This document shows positions 14,003 through 27,097 of a DNA stretch of 64,000 nt, in pieces. The notes under the pieces are model-generated. The model was not told the origin of the DNA and made no database searches. It saw only the letters and a program-made list of their open reading frames with translations. Each line of letters starts with the position of its first letter. Positions within the stretch are counted from its first letter, which is position 1. The stretch is from assembly GCA_008973525.1 (NCBI GenBank), contig WACJ01000388.1:124001-188000 (forward strand), in the 5' to 3' direction. The DNA comes from Stenopsyche tienmushanensis. Taxonomy: Eukaryota; Arthropoda; Insecta; Trichoptera; Stenopsychidae. Both the position numbers and the translations under genes were made by a program.

Positions 14003-14573
14003 TATACAGGGTGTTTTGCACATGGACCGACTAAACTTTTTTTGGGGGCTAAGGGGTTTTTTTGTTACGTTTTACACATAGGCCCTATATTCTAAGTGTC
14101 AGTGTTGTCGAAATAGAATTATTTTTCAACACTTAGAAAAAGTACCTATAATTTCACCTTTAAATCGTCGTAATTTTTGAATCTATGGTCGTAATAGCAC
14201 GAAATAACTGTTTTGTATTTTGCAATAAATTTTTTAACTTAAAAAATTATTATTTTATGCAATTGGTTTAAAGAAAATTACTTCTGAGCCCCCAGTTACA
14301 TAAAATGTGCAAACGAGTAAGTTTTTTGTTTAGAGAATTTAGAATTTTAGAATTCGTTTGCACATTTTATTTGACTTCAGAAGCTGAAAGTCAAATAAAA
14401 AAAACTTAAGAAGCAAAATTTATGACGGTTTAAAGGTGAAATTTTGAAATTTTTGAAAAAAAATATATTTTGAAACCCCTGACACTTAGAATATAAGGCC
14501 AATATGTGAAACGTAGCAAAACACCCCCCTAATCCAAAAAAAAATTATCGGTCTAGGTGCAAAACCCTGTATA
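14003..14573. mobile_element. foldback (long inverted repeat) DNA element
   Basis: The left end reads TATACAGGGTGTTTTGCACA and the right end, reverse-complemented, reads TATACAGGGTTTTGCACC. The arms keep matching inward through GACCGA, a G/C run, TACGTTT(T)CACATA, CTATATTCTAAGTGTCAG, TTTCACCTTTAAA and ACATAAAATGTGCAAACGA. The left arm runs to about 14318 and the right arm from about 14357, with a short AT-rich centre. The left arm carries extra sequence in its middle. TATA at both ends fits a TA target duplication. There is no transposase, so it is non-autonomous. A relative of the left arm lies at 5741-5995. Confidence 0.85.
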
Positions 14574-16576
14574 TTTTTTTAATTTTTAATTTCAATATAA
14601 TTAATTAAATTACAAGTTAGTATGGATGTGATGTGCTATGAGCAAATGAGCTGTCAAACTGCCGATAACAGCACACGCCCTTTGAGTTCCATGTCAATTC
14701 AATATTTTATAAACCAATCATAAAAAGCATTTGTGTTTCGTACCATTGATTAACTCTTTAATACCGAAAGCATCGCAAAATACAAAAATAGTTTATCACC
14801 TTCCAAGATCCTGGAAGTGCAGAATCTTATGAAAAATCATAAGGAATTACTGCAAAAAGAATGAAATATCTAGATGCAAACCCTTACAAGCAGCACTTAT
14901 CAATTATGACATCAACCAGGTTTAATTTACAGACAGCGAGTAGTCATGAAGTAGCGAGAACCTGTTTAGATCATGATTTGATCTGATGGATCCTATGTTT
15001 TTTAAATGAGTTTGAAACTATCAAATATATCTACCACAGTATCCAATGCAATAGGAAACTGCTTCATTAAATATTCTTTTTCTATAACAGCAACTGCATA
15101 TTGTTAGACGGGAAAATCACCAATAATTGGAAATAGCTATTACATAGCATCCAATGTCATTATTATTTATCTAGAAATTGGCTTGGATTAACACTATATA
15201 ATATTTAATATATTTAGACTTGGTTTAAAATATCCTATATCACAAATGTGTTAATAAAAAGTGCGCATAGATATATTTTTTTAAATAATGAATTTGCCAA
15301 AAAGAAAACAAATCATAGCCAGTTTAATATAATTATGCATATTTCTATACTTACGTCAGGGAAAAATGAAAACAATCTATGTAATTATCATAGATTAGTG
15401 CGTTTGTATTTTATTTAGAAACTTGAAAACAAGAACCTGTCCCAAACATTGGTACATTGTTCTTAGACAACGTCAATCATATGCCTCGCATTAATCGACA
15501 TTATCATTCTATTATATATTAGTTCATGCTGATTCGACTTGTTTTCTAATAATAAAATGTTCTAGATATTATTCAATAACTCTAGCATAATCCAATTCAG
15601 CTTGCGCTGGTTTATTTTGTGCTCTCATAAATATTGATTCGATCATAAATTGACATCGTGGCTGCCGTCTCTGAATCGGTCGCAACTTTCAAAGCTGTGT
15701 GGTCAAATTAATTGTTATTGCAGCCCAGCAATAATCGATAAAAAGAAGAATAAATCACATCTTCATAATTGAAACCATCGTCCTTTGTTTCAGACAGTTA
15801 AGTTATACACCCATATCGTGATTAATATTGTTCTGAAGCAGCAATAAATCTGCGCAGCGTCTTATCGTGGCGCTTGAAGTTGCTCGCCTCGAAGTTATTC
15901 ATTGTCTGTGCAAGTTTTTCTTCTTCCATCGTCTTCCTTTTGCGCTACAATTTCTTCTTTTTATGGCGACTGATATAAGATCTATTCACAAATGAAGTTA
16001 ATTTCGAATCGTATGTAGCGGAATGCGAGAGATTTCGCTCGACCGGTTATATCAATATAACCGACATTCAAGTACGTCGTCCATCTTCGCGTCCTTGCAG
16101 CCTGCAAAAACAGATTAACACGCCAACTGTTTGCCGTGTATGAAATTAAATTTAACCTTACGATGGAAATGGCACCTTTGAATGGTAACATGCAAGACTA
16201 CTCGCCACTTATCCATCTGTCAATTTTTAATAACTCTCTCATAAAAAACTAGCTCTCTTAGAAGCAAATATTCGCATACAAATGTAGCGCCAATCTTACT
16301 TCCTCGCTTTTCTCCTTTTGTAATATGGATATAAATACATAATAATTTAAAGAAACTTTGCTCTTGTTAAATCCATATGAATTTCTTGGTATTCAAGTAT
16401 GTTTTTAGCTTGTAAAAACTCACGAAAATAGATAAAATGGTAGCTAAATAATGGTGATGAAATAATATTTTGTGTGATAAATTAAGGAGAATTTGGATAA
16501 AAGGCAATCAGTATCATTAGGAGAATAATTCTTCAATCTCTAATTAATTCCTTAATTATCAAATTGAAATTATATA
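14574..16576. other. non-coding stretch, nothing recognised
   Basis: No gene or element end is supported. A short echo of the foldback family (GCAAAATACAAAAATAGTT) sits at 14773-14791. A minus-strand open frame at 15982-16191 has no recognisable motif. Confidence 0.4.
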
Positions 16577-17050
16577 TATTAGGTTGTCCCATACATGTAA
16601 CACAGATCTAATCTTAGCTATGATTGAAGAAAACCGCGGAGTTTGCGAAATAGCTAACAAGCTAGAAATTCCACGAACATTCGTCCATAATCATCTGATA
16701 AAATTGGGCTACACCAATCGTTCAGATGTGTGGCTTCCTCATGAACTGACTGACTCAAATAAACTTCAGCGTATTCAACATGCGATCTTCTTCTCCAACG
16801 ACATAATAGCCAACCTTTTTTGAAGAGACTTGTCACTGGAGATGAAAGTTGGATACTCTATGAGAATATCCAACGTAAACGGTCTCGGGCCAAGGGTACA
16901 TAAGCTTTAACTGTAGCTAAACCTGGTCTACATCCAAAAAAAAGCTTTACTATGCATTTGGTGGGACTGGAAGGGGGTAGTTTATTATGAGCTACTTCAG
17001 GAAGGCGAAACGATCAATTCAACAAATCAGAAAATGGTCAGAATTTTCAC
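16577..17050 (+). mobile_element. mariner element, 5' half, internally deleted
   Basis: The element begins at a TA with TTAGGTTGTCCCATAC, close to the classical mariner terminal inverted repeat. Only about 25 bases later it enters mid-transposase sequence, so the usual 5' leader and most of the N-terminal helix-turn-helix region are missing. The identifiable transposase ends near 17047. No 3' terminal repeat was found, and the second and third catalytic Asp regions are absent. It is a dead copy. Confidence 0.85.
16605..17047 (+). pseudogene. mariner transposase pseudogene
   Basis: The conceptual protein of this Tc1/mariner-superfamily DDD transposase starts with a worn DNA-binding part (ICEIANKLEIPRT-like, seen as VCEIANKLEIPRTFVHNHL). 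It then shows the mariner linker motif WLPHEL at about 16731-16748. A frameshift at the T run near 16817 leads into LVTGDESW, with the first catalytic Asp codon at 16841-16843. A stop follows near 16901, then TVAKPGLHPKK, a second frameshift at the A run near 16937-16944, and the family-typical CIWWDWKGVVYYELL. The remaining catalytic motifs (HDNA, SPDL) are lost. At least two frameshifts and a stop rule out activity. Confidence 0.9.
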
Positions 17051-18024
17051 TCACACTTTTTTTTTTTTGGCAACGTTTTAATTTGTATTATCGACTAGTT
17101 ACATAGAGAATACAGAATAAAATAGGCAATATTATTGCGCGATCTTTATTTAAATTATTTCATTTCATTCTTGATTTTAATACCAATTATTGAAAATTCT
17201 TGATTGATCGTATTTACAAATAGTTTTTTAAAATAAAATTGATTTTTCCTAATGATTTTCAAATAATATCATTTGCATGACTTTCAACAAATATGAAAAT
17301 TGAAATGGTATCAATTTATGCCACTTTTATTTTGTAATATGATTTTTTCTGTAATTTTATTAATATAATTTTCACCCTTTTTCTATTGATTTTTTTTTCC
17401 AAATTTGCCAAATTATATCAAATTGTCTCGACATTTTTCATTTAGTACAAATTTGCATAGATGCTTCCTCATCTATGCGCATCTATTTGCCATCTATACG
17501 ATGGCTTCCCATTGCCTTCTACATATGGTTATCATATCATTATCATAATGGCATATTTTTTTACATCCAGGAAATCAGATCAAACACGAATTAAGAAGAT
17601 CAATCGTAAGTATTAACACTTCCCCTAAATATATCAATGTGTTGACATTTTTTTCCACAAATAAAAATCCAAGACTAACCCACTATACCAAATAACTGTA
17701 TTTTATTAACATATTAATCTAAATTTTCAGTATAAAATTGAGTTCTCTTTCATTTTTGATCGATTTAACGTGTCGTTTCGAGGAAGAAATTCAATATTAG
17801 TTCTAGCTGTAAATTCTATAAACATTTTAAGTATTCAAACTACTAATTAAATATCATTTTCAGAGTCTCATTAATTTTCTGGCTAATTAAAATAAATAAA
17901 TGTATATCTTTTCTTAATGCTATATTGATTTTCTGATGGATAGTATGATTTAATTTAAAAGTGCCGTTATATTTGTATGTATATTTATTTGATTCAGCTC
18001 GTGCGACACTCATTTGCCTTGTTA
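17051..18024. other. non-coding stretch, nothing recognised
   Basis: AT-rich sequence beginning with a T run at about 17057. Minus-strand open frames at 17843-18184 and 18025-18234 overlap each other and have no recognisable motif. Confidence 0.4.
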
Positions 18025-18060
18025 TTAACACATTAAGCGCGGGGACATTTTGCGTGCTTT
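18025..18060 (+). repeat. solitary piggyBac-type MITE terminus
   Basis: TTAA at 18025-18028 is followed by CACATTAAGCGCGGGGAC, nearly identical to the start of the MITE at 53694 (CACATTAAGTACGGG). No inverted partner ending in AATGTGTTAA was found within a plausible distance, so the element is truncated or its other end is worn away. Confidence 0.5.
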
Positions 18061-21000
18061 TGCCCCTTGATGCAGGCAATCTTTCAGCGTAGCGTGTAAA
18101 ATCACATAAAATCCCATTATATTTAAAATAAACATTATTATGGAGCTGCTGCACATTTTTATGGGGCATTTCAATGATCTGCATTCGTTTTCGCAGTATT
18201 CTGCTTCATAATTGTTTATTTGGGTCGTAGACAAGAATCGTTTCCAAGATTTCAGGATGTTAGATTTTCATGGATCAAAAAGCAGGGATACAAGGCATGA
18301 TGCTCATGCCCACGCTATGATCAGAAGTTTAAATACGCCATGGATCTAATTGCATATTGAATCTCACAGCTTCGCATCCGACGAGTGTGAAAAGCCATGA
18401 CTCTAGTGGCAAAAAAATAAACATGGAACCTGATTAGGCCCAATTTATTTTCACCTGCGGACGTCCATCAACTTCTTGCGATGAGCCGGTGGTTACAATA
18501 GGCATAGCCGGTAAGTTGATTGACCGATAGCTGAGGCATCTGCCATTTTTGGGTCACGTTCGTAATTCGCAATCGCTGACACAGTTTTTGACTTATGATC
18601 GCAGAATCGAGTTTTGATTTCGTCTCGCACTCTTGGCCAGTTCCGGTGCGTCGGCAATTTGGTACACACTAACCAAATATAGACGGCCAATTTACTATTT
18701 GGCTGTATATGGATCGAAAAGTGACTCGATCATTGTTTATGGCGCTCAAATGAGACAGGGCAAGATCGTAAAGCGCAGAAGTAATGTAATTATGGACCAG
18801 AGAAACTGCATAATATGTGGCGTGTAATTCATATTCGAATCGGACTAGTTATTTGCTTTTAAATTTCTATTCATGACGAAGTTCAATTCGAGCTGTTAAA
18901 TTGAATTCATTGCGAAAAAATTGCGTCAAATGTGTGAATCTGACAAAATTGGTGTAAGCTCCCATTTGCAATCTGCGTTTTAATCGTTACTTGAGCATCT
19001 TATGTGCTGTAAGACTGGTACAATATGAAATTACAAAATTAGTCATTACGTTTATAGAAACTAATTTTATACAGGAACTGAGAGAAGTAAAATTGCGAAA
19101 ATAGGCAAGAGAAGATGACGTATCATCTTTGCAGCTTCAGAAAACATGTTCTCCTCCAGTCTTCAATTGAGACCACTTCTTTAAAATATAGCTCAATTAA
19201 TTCTAAAATATCTTTACTGTTTACAAAAACTATTAAATTTAGTGAATATATAATATCTGCATTTGTATTTTCAATTTAAAAATAGACAAGTTCCACAAAG
19301 TGCTATATTTGGTCAGAGAAATGTAAAACCTGAACTTTACAAACTGTTATATTAAATCAAAAATAGAAAGACTTTATAGACGGTTGTTCAAATTTTCATG
19401 CAATACAAAGCTTCCAACGAATACATTTTTTTAAAAATTGCACAAAACTAAGAGAATATTTTAACTATTATATGAAAGAAAACTGGAATATATCGAATAA
19501 ATGATTCAACACCCAAAATATGATCACTTTTGATACTGCCTAGAAATTTTCCCAAGACTTGATTACATAGTTAAGTATATAATGTAAACTAAGATAAGAA
19601 GTACTTTTTATAAAGATTATTTATGAGTGAGTTGCAAAATATTTCAGGACCGAGAAATCAGGAACCCCTATATTTTTAGGGATAGTTGTTTTTTTTTCTA
19701 ACAAGTTTTGTATTCATGGAGATTTTTTATGAAGAAAAAAGCGAGATAAAAATGTGTTTGTAAAGAGATTTTGACAGATAAAGAGACAGGAAAGTGATTA
19801 CCACTCGACGAATATAATACAAAAAAGTACAATTATTATCAAGCAGAATAATTGGTTATATCACTACTATACATATTATGCCGATTCAAAGAACTCTCTA
19901 ATAAATTTTAATCATCCCTGTAGTATCAATAATGTAAATGTGTAGTCATTGACACATATCCGTCATTTTCAAAAAAACTGATGATGCTTTGATGCTAACA
20001 GTATTCAAAAAACCGGTTCGACCTACCACAAAACAACTAGAACATCAAGAAAAAAAATCCCAAAATAAATTATGAAATTATTCAAACAATATGATTTTAT
20101 TAAGACGTTTCATACAAAATTGCACATTAGCAAGCATAATCATATTTCTTGCATAAAAATTAAATTAAATTCAATGGATTGAATTGGAATGATCAAAATG
20201 TATATGTGGAGAAATATTTAAAGGATTTAAATCCCGATAAGTATCTACAAATCTGACATTTAAAAGCGAAAAGTGGCAAAGTAGAACTCAAATATGAATA
20301 CCTAATCAATACGCGAATAATTTTTGACTTTCGCTTATGCAATTAATTTATACGACACAAACGAAACCTGTATCTTAAACAATAACACATAACAAAAAAT
20401 CGCTAAAAAAATCACATGTATATTAATATTTATAATCGACTGCCTTAAATTATTCATTATTATAAATAAGCCAAATTGTGCATGAATGGATCGAATTACG
20501 CGGTTTCTTTCTCATAGAAAAACTCATACAGTCATCGTCGAATTTCGATACGATTCCATCTAAAAATCCGGCGAATCGATACGTGTTATTAAATTTTAGC
20601 ATATGAGAAATCGATTAATTGTAATAAGAGATTTTACATTCGCGAAGAAGAACTACGTCTTAATAAGTATTTTGATTGGTCTGACCTTTGAGTCTTGAAA
20701 ACGCGAAACATCCATTATTCTTTGGAGTCTCGCATATTCCCAGTATGCGAAAAACCTTGGATTCTTCTCGATCGACATCACAATGGAGAAAGGTACTCGT
20801 ATGAAAAGTAATTTTTTATTCGGCCTATTCTTCAACGTCAAGAAAATGTCTTAGAGATGATGTTGTTACAAATTTGTCCGCAATTTACTTAGTAATTGTT
20901 CGGTCCGATAAAACATGATCATGGGCGCGAAATTAAATAACTTGATAAAACAACATCAATTGTATTGATGAGTATAATTGAGAAATATTAACATCCTATT

Positions 21001-24000
21001 CATCTCAAATTAAATTATTCTAAAAGATGTAGCCAATTTATCAATTCGAGCAGAATCTCTTATGATTAATTCCATACTACTTAATTCAATATTTTTACAT
21101 GGATATAATAAAAGGTAAGTTTCAGAACTCTTTTTATAGAATTTCAAAATCCAGATTATGGAATAATTGTGGAGTTGTAGTATCGATACATTTTATAGAT
21201 CCAGATACTCTTTGAGTAAATATTGGGACGATTAATGAAACAGGACAGAGATGTCTATGAGTGACGTATTTGCAATAATAATTTTTAAAAAAATTCAAAA
21301 TAATAAGAATTTTGCTACTCACTCTCCTCTACAAATTAATGGATCTGTTAATTATGGATCCTCTGCTAATTAAAACAACCCTATTTAAATAATATTTTTC
21401 TAATGAAATGTAATGGGAGCTAACACATAAAAAGTTATTTAATGAATTTGTACTATTTTCACAAAAAAATGTGAAAATCATGATAGTCGGTAATGTAAAA
21501 AAATATACAAAAATTAAAGAAGCTCAAAGGGTTTTGCGTGAAATATTGTATTTCAATTCATGTATAAAATATCCCAAATATACTTTAAAAGTTGCATTTA
21601 TAATATTGATAAATTATAATATCTGTCTATTAATTGCATGTCAATTGATTAGGATTATTGATTAGGATATCGTTGGTTTCTTCTTCATATTTTTAATCGA
21701 GCGTGGAAATTAAAAAAAATGTAAAATATCTTGAAAGAAGCAACGATTACAACATGACGAGATTACATCTTGAAGATCCACAATATTGTTAATATCTATT
21801 TTTTACTAAAAATAACAAATCTAAGGTTGATCATTGAAGGATCTATGATAAAAATAGAAGTGATTTATGCCAATATAACACTCGTTTTGGGGCTCTTTAA
21901 TCGCATTCACCACATGCACGCCGTTGATGTATGACTATGTAATAAAATTCAATTATTATACATTTTGTTATTAAATTCGACTCATAATCCCATCATAAGT
22001 TGTAAGCCTACAGTGCAACAAAAGACGGAGGCAAAAAATGGTTTTTTATCACAATTTGTCATATGAAATTCATTTTTAAAGACGTACCTTTGTGCGAATT
22101 CGGGTCGACCTATACATCAGTCTTTTTTGTCATTAATTTCATTAGTATCAAACTTTGAAATGTCAGCATTGCGAAACGGATGATCGCTTAATATTTTTTT
22201 ATTATTTCGACTTGACTTCAATAAGTCGTGAAATACCACAAATGTGCCGAAAATGTGGTCAGAGCGACCTCTCAAGGATGGACGTCGTCAAAGCAGTGCC
22301 CTTTGACGATAAATCGCGTACCTGAAAGAATTCAACTAAGGTTGAGATCCTGTTTCTCATATTTTTTCGAATAATATTGTTCCATTACATATTCGTTCCA
22401 CGACTTTCAAGTTCATCAAATATGGCGTGCAATGAATACGAGCCGAAATTCGCAATGCGAATTTCCTTGATATTTATCTTGTATTTACGAACGTATTGCG
22501 AAATCCTTGTAAGGTGTTTATTTGTCAAATCAATTACGTGATTTGCACATTAATTTTAAGTATATTTTCGTCCAATAATATTTTTTTGAATATCAAAAAA
22601 ACGAGTTGATTAAGTCATCCGCGTGATCCTTGGGGTCGAACCTCTTGAAAGTTGTCCACTTCGACAAACATCATAAAATCGTCCAAGGATCTTCAAAAAG
22701 CATTTTAATTAGCAAAAATTTGTTAATTCGCCCGAAATATCTCCCATTGCGATTTTTAACACTTTTCCGAAATAACAACGATGTTACATCAACACAACAC
22801 GAATTATTTCCATGAACTTTAAAGAACAATTCGCACGTACGTTCGATACGTTCGCCATTGTTTATTCAATTTGGCGAACTGAAAAATCTATCGTTCCATT
22901 AAAATATACCTAAATCATTCGCATTCTATTCCGATAATAATATCGAACCACCACAGTTTCACAATAGTCACTTTTATGGCGCATTCTATACAAAATTGGG
23001 AGCATGCAATGTGAATACGTACCGTGTTTAGAAAGCACCATCAGAACTACGACTGAAAATCATATTTGCGGTCCCATTATTTTATAATTGCAATCATCAT
23101 CAAATGATATTCTACGAAATGGCCGCTTAATGGTTTCGAACATTTTATAAAACTGTCATTAATGACAAATTGATGTTAAACGTGGTAATTAATACGGCCT
23201 GCGAATGTTCGTAGTTATATAATTGAAATGTTACATACAATTCATGGGTCGTTAGGAATGAAAATAAAATCTACAAAACTAATAGGTATGCCAAGATCAT
23301 TTGGAATCTTACCCAACTTTAATGTTGATTAATTCGATTAATCAATAAAATAATTATCAAATAAACAAAGATGATTTAAGCTCCTAATTAAAGCTCAAGA
23401 TTGCTATAGTGAATTGCATGCGAAATAATTAAATCTAACAATTTGCAACTTTTTTGGATTATTTTTCTTAAGCAGGTATAATCAACATGCCTATATGTGA
23501 GTTTATGAATTATTAGATCCGTTTATAACGTTCTATCTATGACTAAAGCTCGTAATAATACAGAAAAATCCATTTACAAACAAATTGTTGTTTAATCAAT
23601 GAATGTGTACATGAAAATATTTCTAAGGATGATAGTCATTTTATGCAAAAAATGCAATGTATATGATGATCTGCAGTTACAGTTATAATATTCATATTAA
23701 TTGGCATTTAAAAATACTATGAGATCATTATCGACCACTTTTCATAGTATATATTTGTTTTGAACATATTTGAACCTAAAACCTAAAAAGCTAAAAAGCT
23801 AAATCACTGAATTAATATAGAACCTATAAATATATTTTTAAATACCTTGCATGTGTATTAGCTATATTTTATAAATAGTTTTTTTTTATCTATTTGTGTT
23901 TTTGTATAAGCGCAATAATTTTTTTACGCGGTTTTTCGTAAAACAGCATAACTCTAGGCTTGCATTGTTTTTTTTTCTTTTAACCCTTATTAATATATGT

Positions 24001-26195
24001 TTTCCAGTCAAGATGACACACTTTTCTACACGAATAGTTTTGTACATTGATCGGTTTTCGCATGCAAATTCATCATTCTTTCAATAATCAAACAAAAATT
24101 TTATATCAAAAAACCTTATTTTTACTGACAATTATTTTTTTAATTAAATCACTTTTCAATTAAATTTTATTGGTATACGAGCCACAGCTTGATTTTTACT
24201 AATTTTACCATCATATAAACAAGGACAATAGTACTATAAATACTATTTACTTAGAGTTTTTACATCATACAATTAAATTTAAATGGGGTTATATTAACTG
24301 AACGATTTTAAGCAATTAATTTGCATACGGGAAAATTGATTTCATAGTAAAATATTTGGAGTTTATCACCATCTAAAGCCTATGGGTATTAAATAGGATT
24401 TTTAAGAATAGTTATTAATTAAAATATTCGTACTAAATAGCGCATGAAATCGAATTAATTTCAAATTAAATTTGCTTTGAATTTTATGATTTGGCATCAT
24501 TTTGCCCCATTTATCATTTAATCATCCGGACTTTTAATGAATACTTAATTAGAATGCCATTAATAAAACTGTTTGTATTGTAAAACAGAGCCTTGATTCA
24601 ATACGTGAGAATATTCTATAATGAAAACTGAAAAGTATTTAAAAATCAATGCTTTCTTGAGCAATGTATTCTATTGGTTTTCACAACCAAATGCAATTGA
24701 TTGCATTAAGTTTCACAGTGCAATTGGATCGATTTATTGCCGAAATTTGTGTGAATTTTATGGAAAAAAATGTATGTGAATTTACAAAGGTCAAAATTCA
24801 TCGATGGCATGATCGATTGCATATCTGGTCGTTTTGAGGTAAATAAATCAAGCTCAGATGTTCCACCTAGATCATCTCGTGAGATTGACAGGTGAACGAT
24901 CGATGTGGTCTTTTCGCCAAGGACCCTCGTGGTTCTTTAGCCCATAAACGATGTCGTTGGCAATGGCATCCTCAGAGTGCACCACTTGTTCATTAATTGA
25001 TACACAAGTGCTTATGGTGTGGGTTTTGTAGCCAGCAGCGACAATAGCACACATATAGTCGATGGCCAGTTGGATTGGGCCAGTGGCCAACCTTGGTCCA
25101 GAGTTGAGCGCCTGCAGCAGAGGCTGGTGTAAACGCTCTGATGACCTCCTTCGGCGCCGACTTCATATCGGAGCTTATGCAAATGAGGCCGTGAGACCAA
25201 ATCCACACACGAGTGAGAGTCAATTTAGATGTTCGGGTGGTATGGACATTTTTTTTACCTAAAATACGGCATATTTGGTGTGATGAAAGTGATTGTTTAC
25301 ATCATTATTCTTCAGCTGGCGTAGATGTATGCCGGCGTTCCGAACGTGACGACGGGATGACCTTAATGATTGTTTGGTCACTGTCATGATGTCTTGGATG
25401 AATGTTTGACGTTTTGCAGGTGAAGAAAATTATCAATGTTTACACCACTGATAATCCTATTTTTTCTTGGCGGTTTTTCTATCAAAACATTTTTTTTTCG
25501 TCGGTCGACAAAAATGAGCCCAAACGTTTCGAAAGTATGACATTATTATAATTTGACCAGCAAAAACTTATTTTTTAGTCATACGACTGTGACAAAAAAT
25601 AAATACACTTTAACTGCTGTGGGAATATGTTGCAACCGACAAGGACATTTGATCGCTTCTTTCATCTTTTTAAACATAAAAAATGATATCATATTATACA
25701 ATTTGCATAACTAAAAATCTGCAAAATGTTTAACAAAACCAAAAAAAGGAGATGTATATAATAAACTTGTTAATAAAAGCTGGACTGCTTTAAAACATGA
25801 TTACCATTCAAATAATCAGATATTTAATTGAGATATATTGGTATTTATCAAACCCGTCAATCAGGACTAATTAAGACCTAGATCATTCATAAAAATCATT
25901 TTTTTCATGGAGATATTTTTACAAGTTTAGAAGATAATAAAATCGAATTAAAGCGAAGATGAAATTGAGATTCCAGAATCTGAAAATAGAGTTTTCCGAA
26001 GTGTCGTGTAAAAAAAGGGACGCAATTTTGTCTAAGAAATGGATTCCATTAATTTTTTAAAACACAATACCAAGGAGATATAATCTCCAATCCTTAAATG
26101 CATACTTTAAAAAAAAAAGATCGAAAACAGGGATGAAAAATCTATGACGCCTGGGTCTTAAACTTATTTTTGTGGTGAAACTTCTATGTTATAAG
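18061..26195. other. 8-kb non-coding stretch
   Basis: No gene, RNA gene or complete repeat is supported. A GC-richer island at about 24870-25225 has open frames on both strands (minus 24872-25090, 24993-25223; plus 25062-25262), with no known motif. A possible transposon-like start, CAGTGCAACAAAAGACGG at 22012, has no partner. Small direct repeats (CTAAAAAG, 23780-23800) occur. Confidence 0.35.
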
Positions 26196-26335
26196 CATAG
26201 TAGGGCAAATTGGCTTGAACGTCACAAAAAGTGAAACTCTATTTTATTATATATTATACAAACAGCTTTATCTTATAACTAACAATTTCCGTCAACAAAT
26301 AGAAAAAAAGCAATCCATAAAAAAAATCCTAGGAG
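26196..26335 (+). repeat. family A dispersed repeat, copy with middle module missing
   Basis: The 5' words GGGCAAATTGGCTTGAACGT and CACAAAAAGTGAAACTC match 29855-29893. At once the 3' module TTTTATTATATATTATACAA begins (26232), running to CCTAGGAGCAAAG. The GACGCTACGCGCATGTGCC middle module present at 29.9 and 33.9 kb is missing. This join shows that the 5' and 3' modules belong to one element. Confidence 0.75.
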
Positions 26336-26615
26336 CAAAGAAATCTCATTTCTTGAAAAATTTGTTCTTCCAAATAAAAGATGGTTGGCCAACCTACCCA
26401 CAGGTTTTTATTAAATAAAATAATGAAAAAAAAATCGACCTACAGTATACTCTCGATTATCCGAATGCAGATTATCCGGTTTGCAGATTAGGAGATATAC
26501 ACAACAAAATGAGCATAATGTGGCAACTCCCGAACAATATATGAGATCCTATAGATTCACAGGACAAGAAGATTTAACTACCAAAACAAATGCCTGTCCT
26601 CATGTCGTAATTAAA

Positions 26616-26890
26616 TAAAACGAAACTTTTTGTGATTGGAAAAGCAAAGAAACCTCGATCTTTTAAATTAACTGAAATGAAAAATCTTTCTGTCGATTAT
26701 TGTAGTCAGAAAGGGACATGGATGGACAGAGAGATTTATGAAGATTAGTTCAAAAACAAATGGGTTCTTAGATTATTATTAGATAATGCTCCTTCTCATT
26801 CGAACTAAATGGATGGATTTAAGATTGCTATTTGATCCAGCCTATGGACCAAGGAATTATAACATCAATGTAGCGTTGGATAACGTGTAG
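26616..26890 (+). pseudogene. Tigger/pogo transposase, catalytic core fragment
   Basis: The frame reads [13 protein letters not shown], then [20 protein letters not shown], a stop, FKNKWV, and after a gap LLLDNAPSHSN and a worn form of LIQPMDQG. These are the landmarks of the DDE_1 endonuclease domain (PF03184) of pogo/Tigger/jerky-type transposases. The Asp in LLDNAPSH is the second catalytic residue; the third should fall in QPMDQG. Several stops and frame changes are present. The N-terminal CENP-B-type DNA-binding domains are absent. Confidence 0.88.
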
Positions 26891-27093
26891 CGGGGGGCCT
26901 TTCCAGGGCGCGCCACACGCCGCCCTCGCACGCGGGTTCGTTTTGCACTCGGGCCGCTGTGTAACCGAGCGATAGAATGGAAGTAGGCGGGTGTCGAATA
27001 GAAAGACTCTCGTCTTAGATAACTTCTTTATTAATCACGAGAGAAACCATACAATCTGACCGCGGGAAGCAAGTCTTCCCACAATCAATGATA
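26888..27093 (+). repeat. family B repeat (LTR-like) inside Tigger copy 1
   Basis: Starting near GTGTAGCGGGGGGCC, this GC-rich segment interrupts the transposase. Its core, GAATAGAAAGACTCTCGTC followed by TTTATTAATCACGAGAG and CGGGAAGCAAGTCTTCCC, recurs at 48345-48475 (same orientation) and 51165-51345 (opposite). The TATT/AATAA words and GC-rich leader suggest a retrotransposon LTR, but no retrotransposon coding region is in the window, so the class is a guess. Edges are approximate. Confidence 0.65.
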
Positions 27094-27097
27094 TGCG

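Noticed and set aside
22012..22100. CAGTGCAACAAAAG as a Tc1-type terminus
   Set aside because: No inverted partner and no transposase nearby. A 14-base resemblance is too little.
24872..25262. GC-rich island with open frames on both strands
   Set aside because: Four overlapping frames on both strands, none with a known motif. High GC alone lowers stop frequency.
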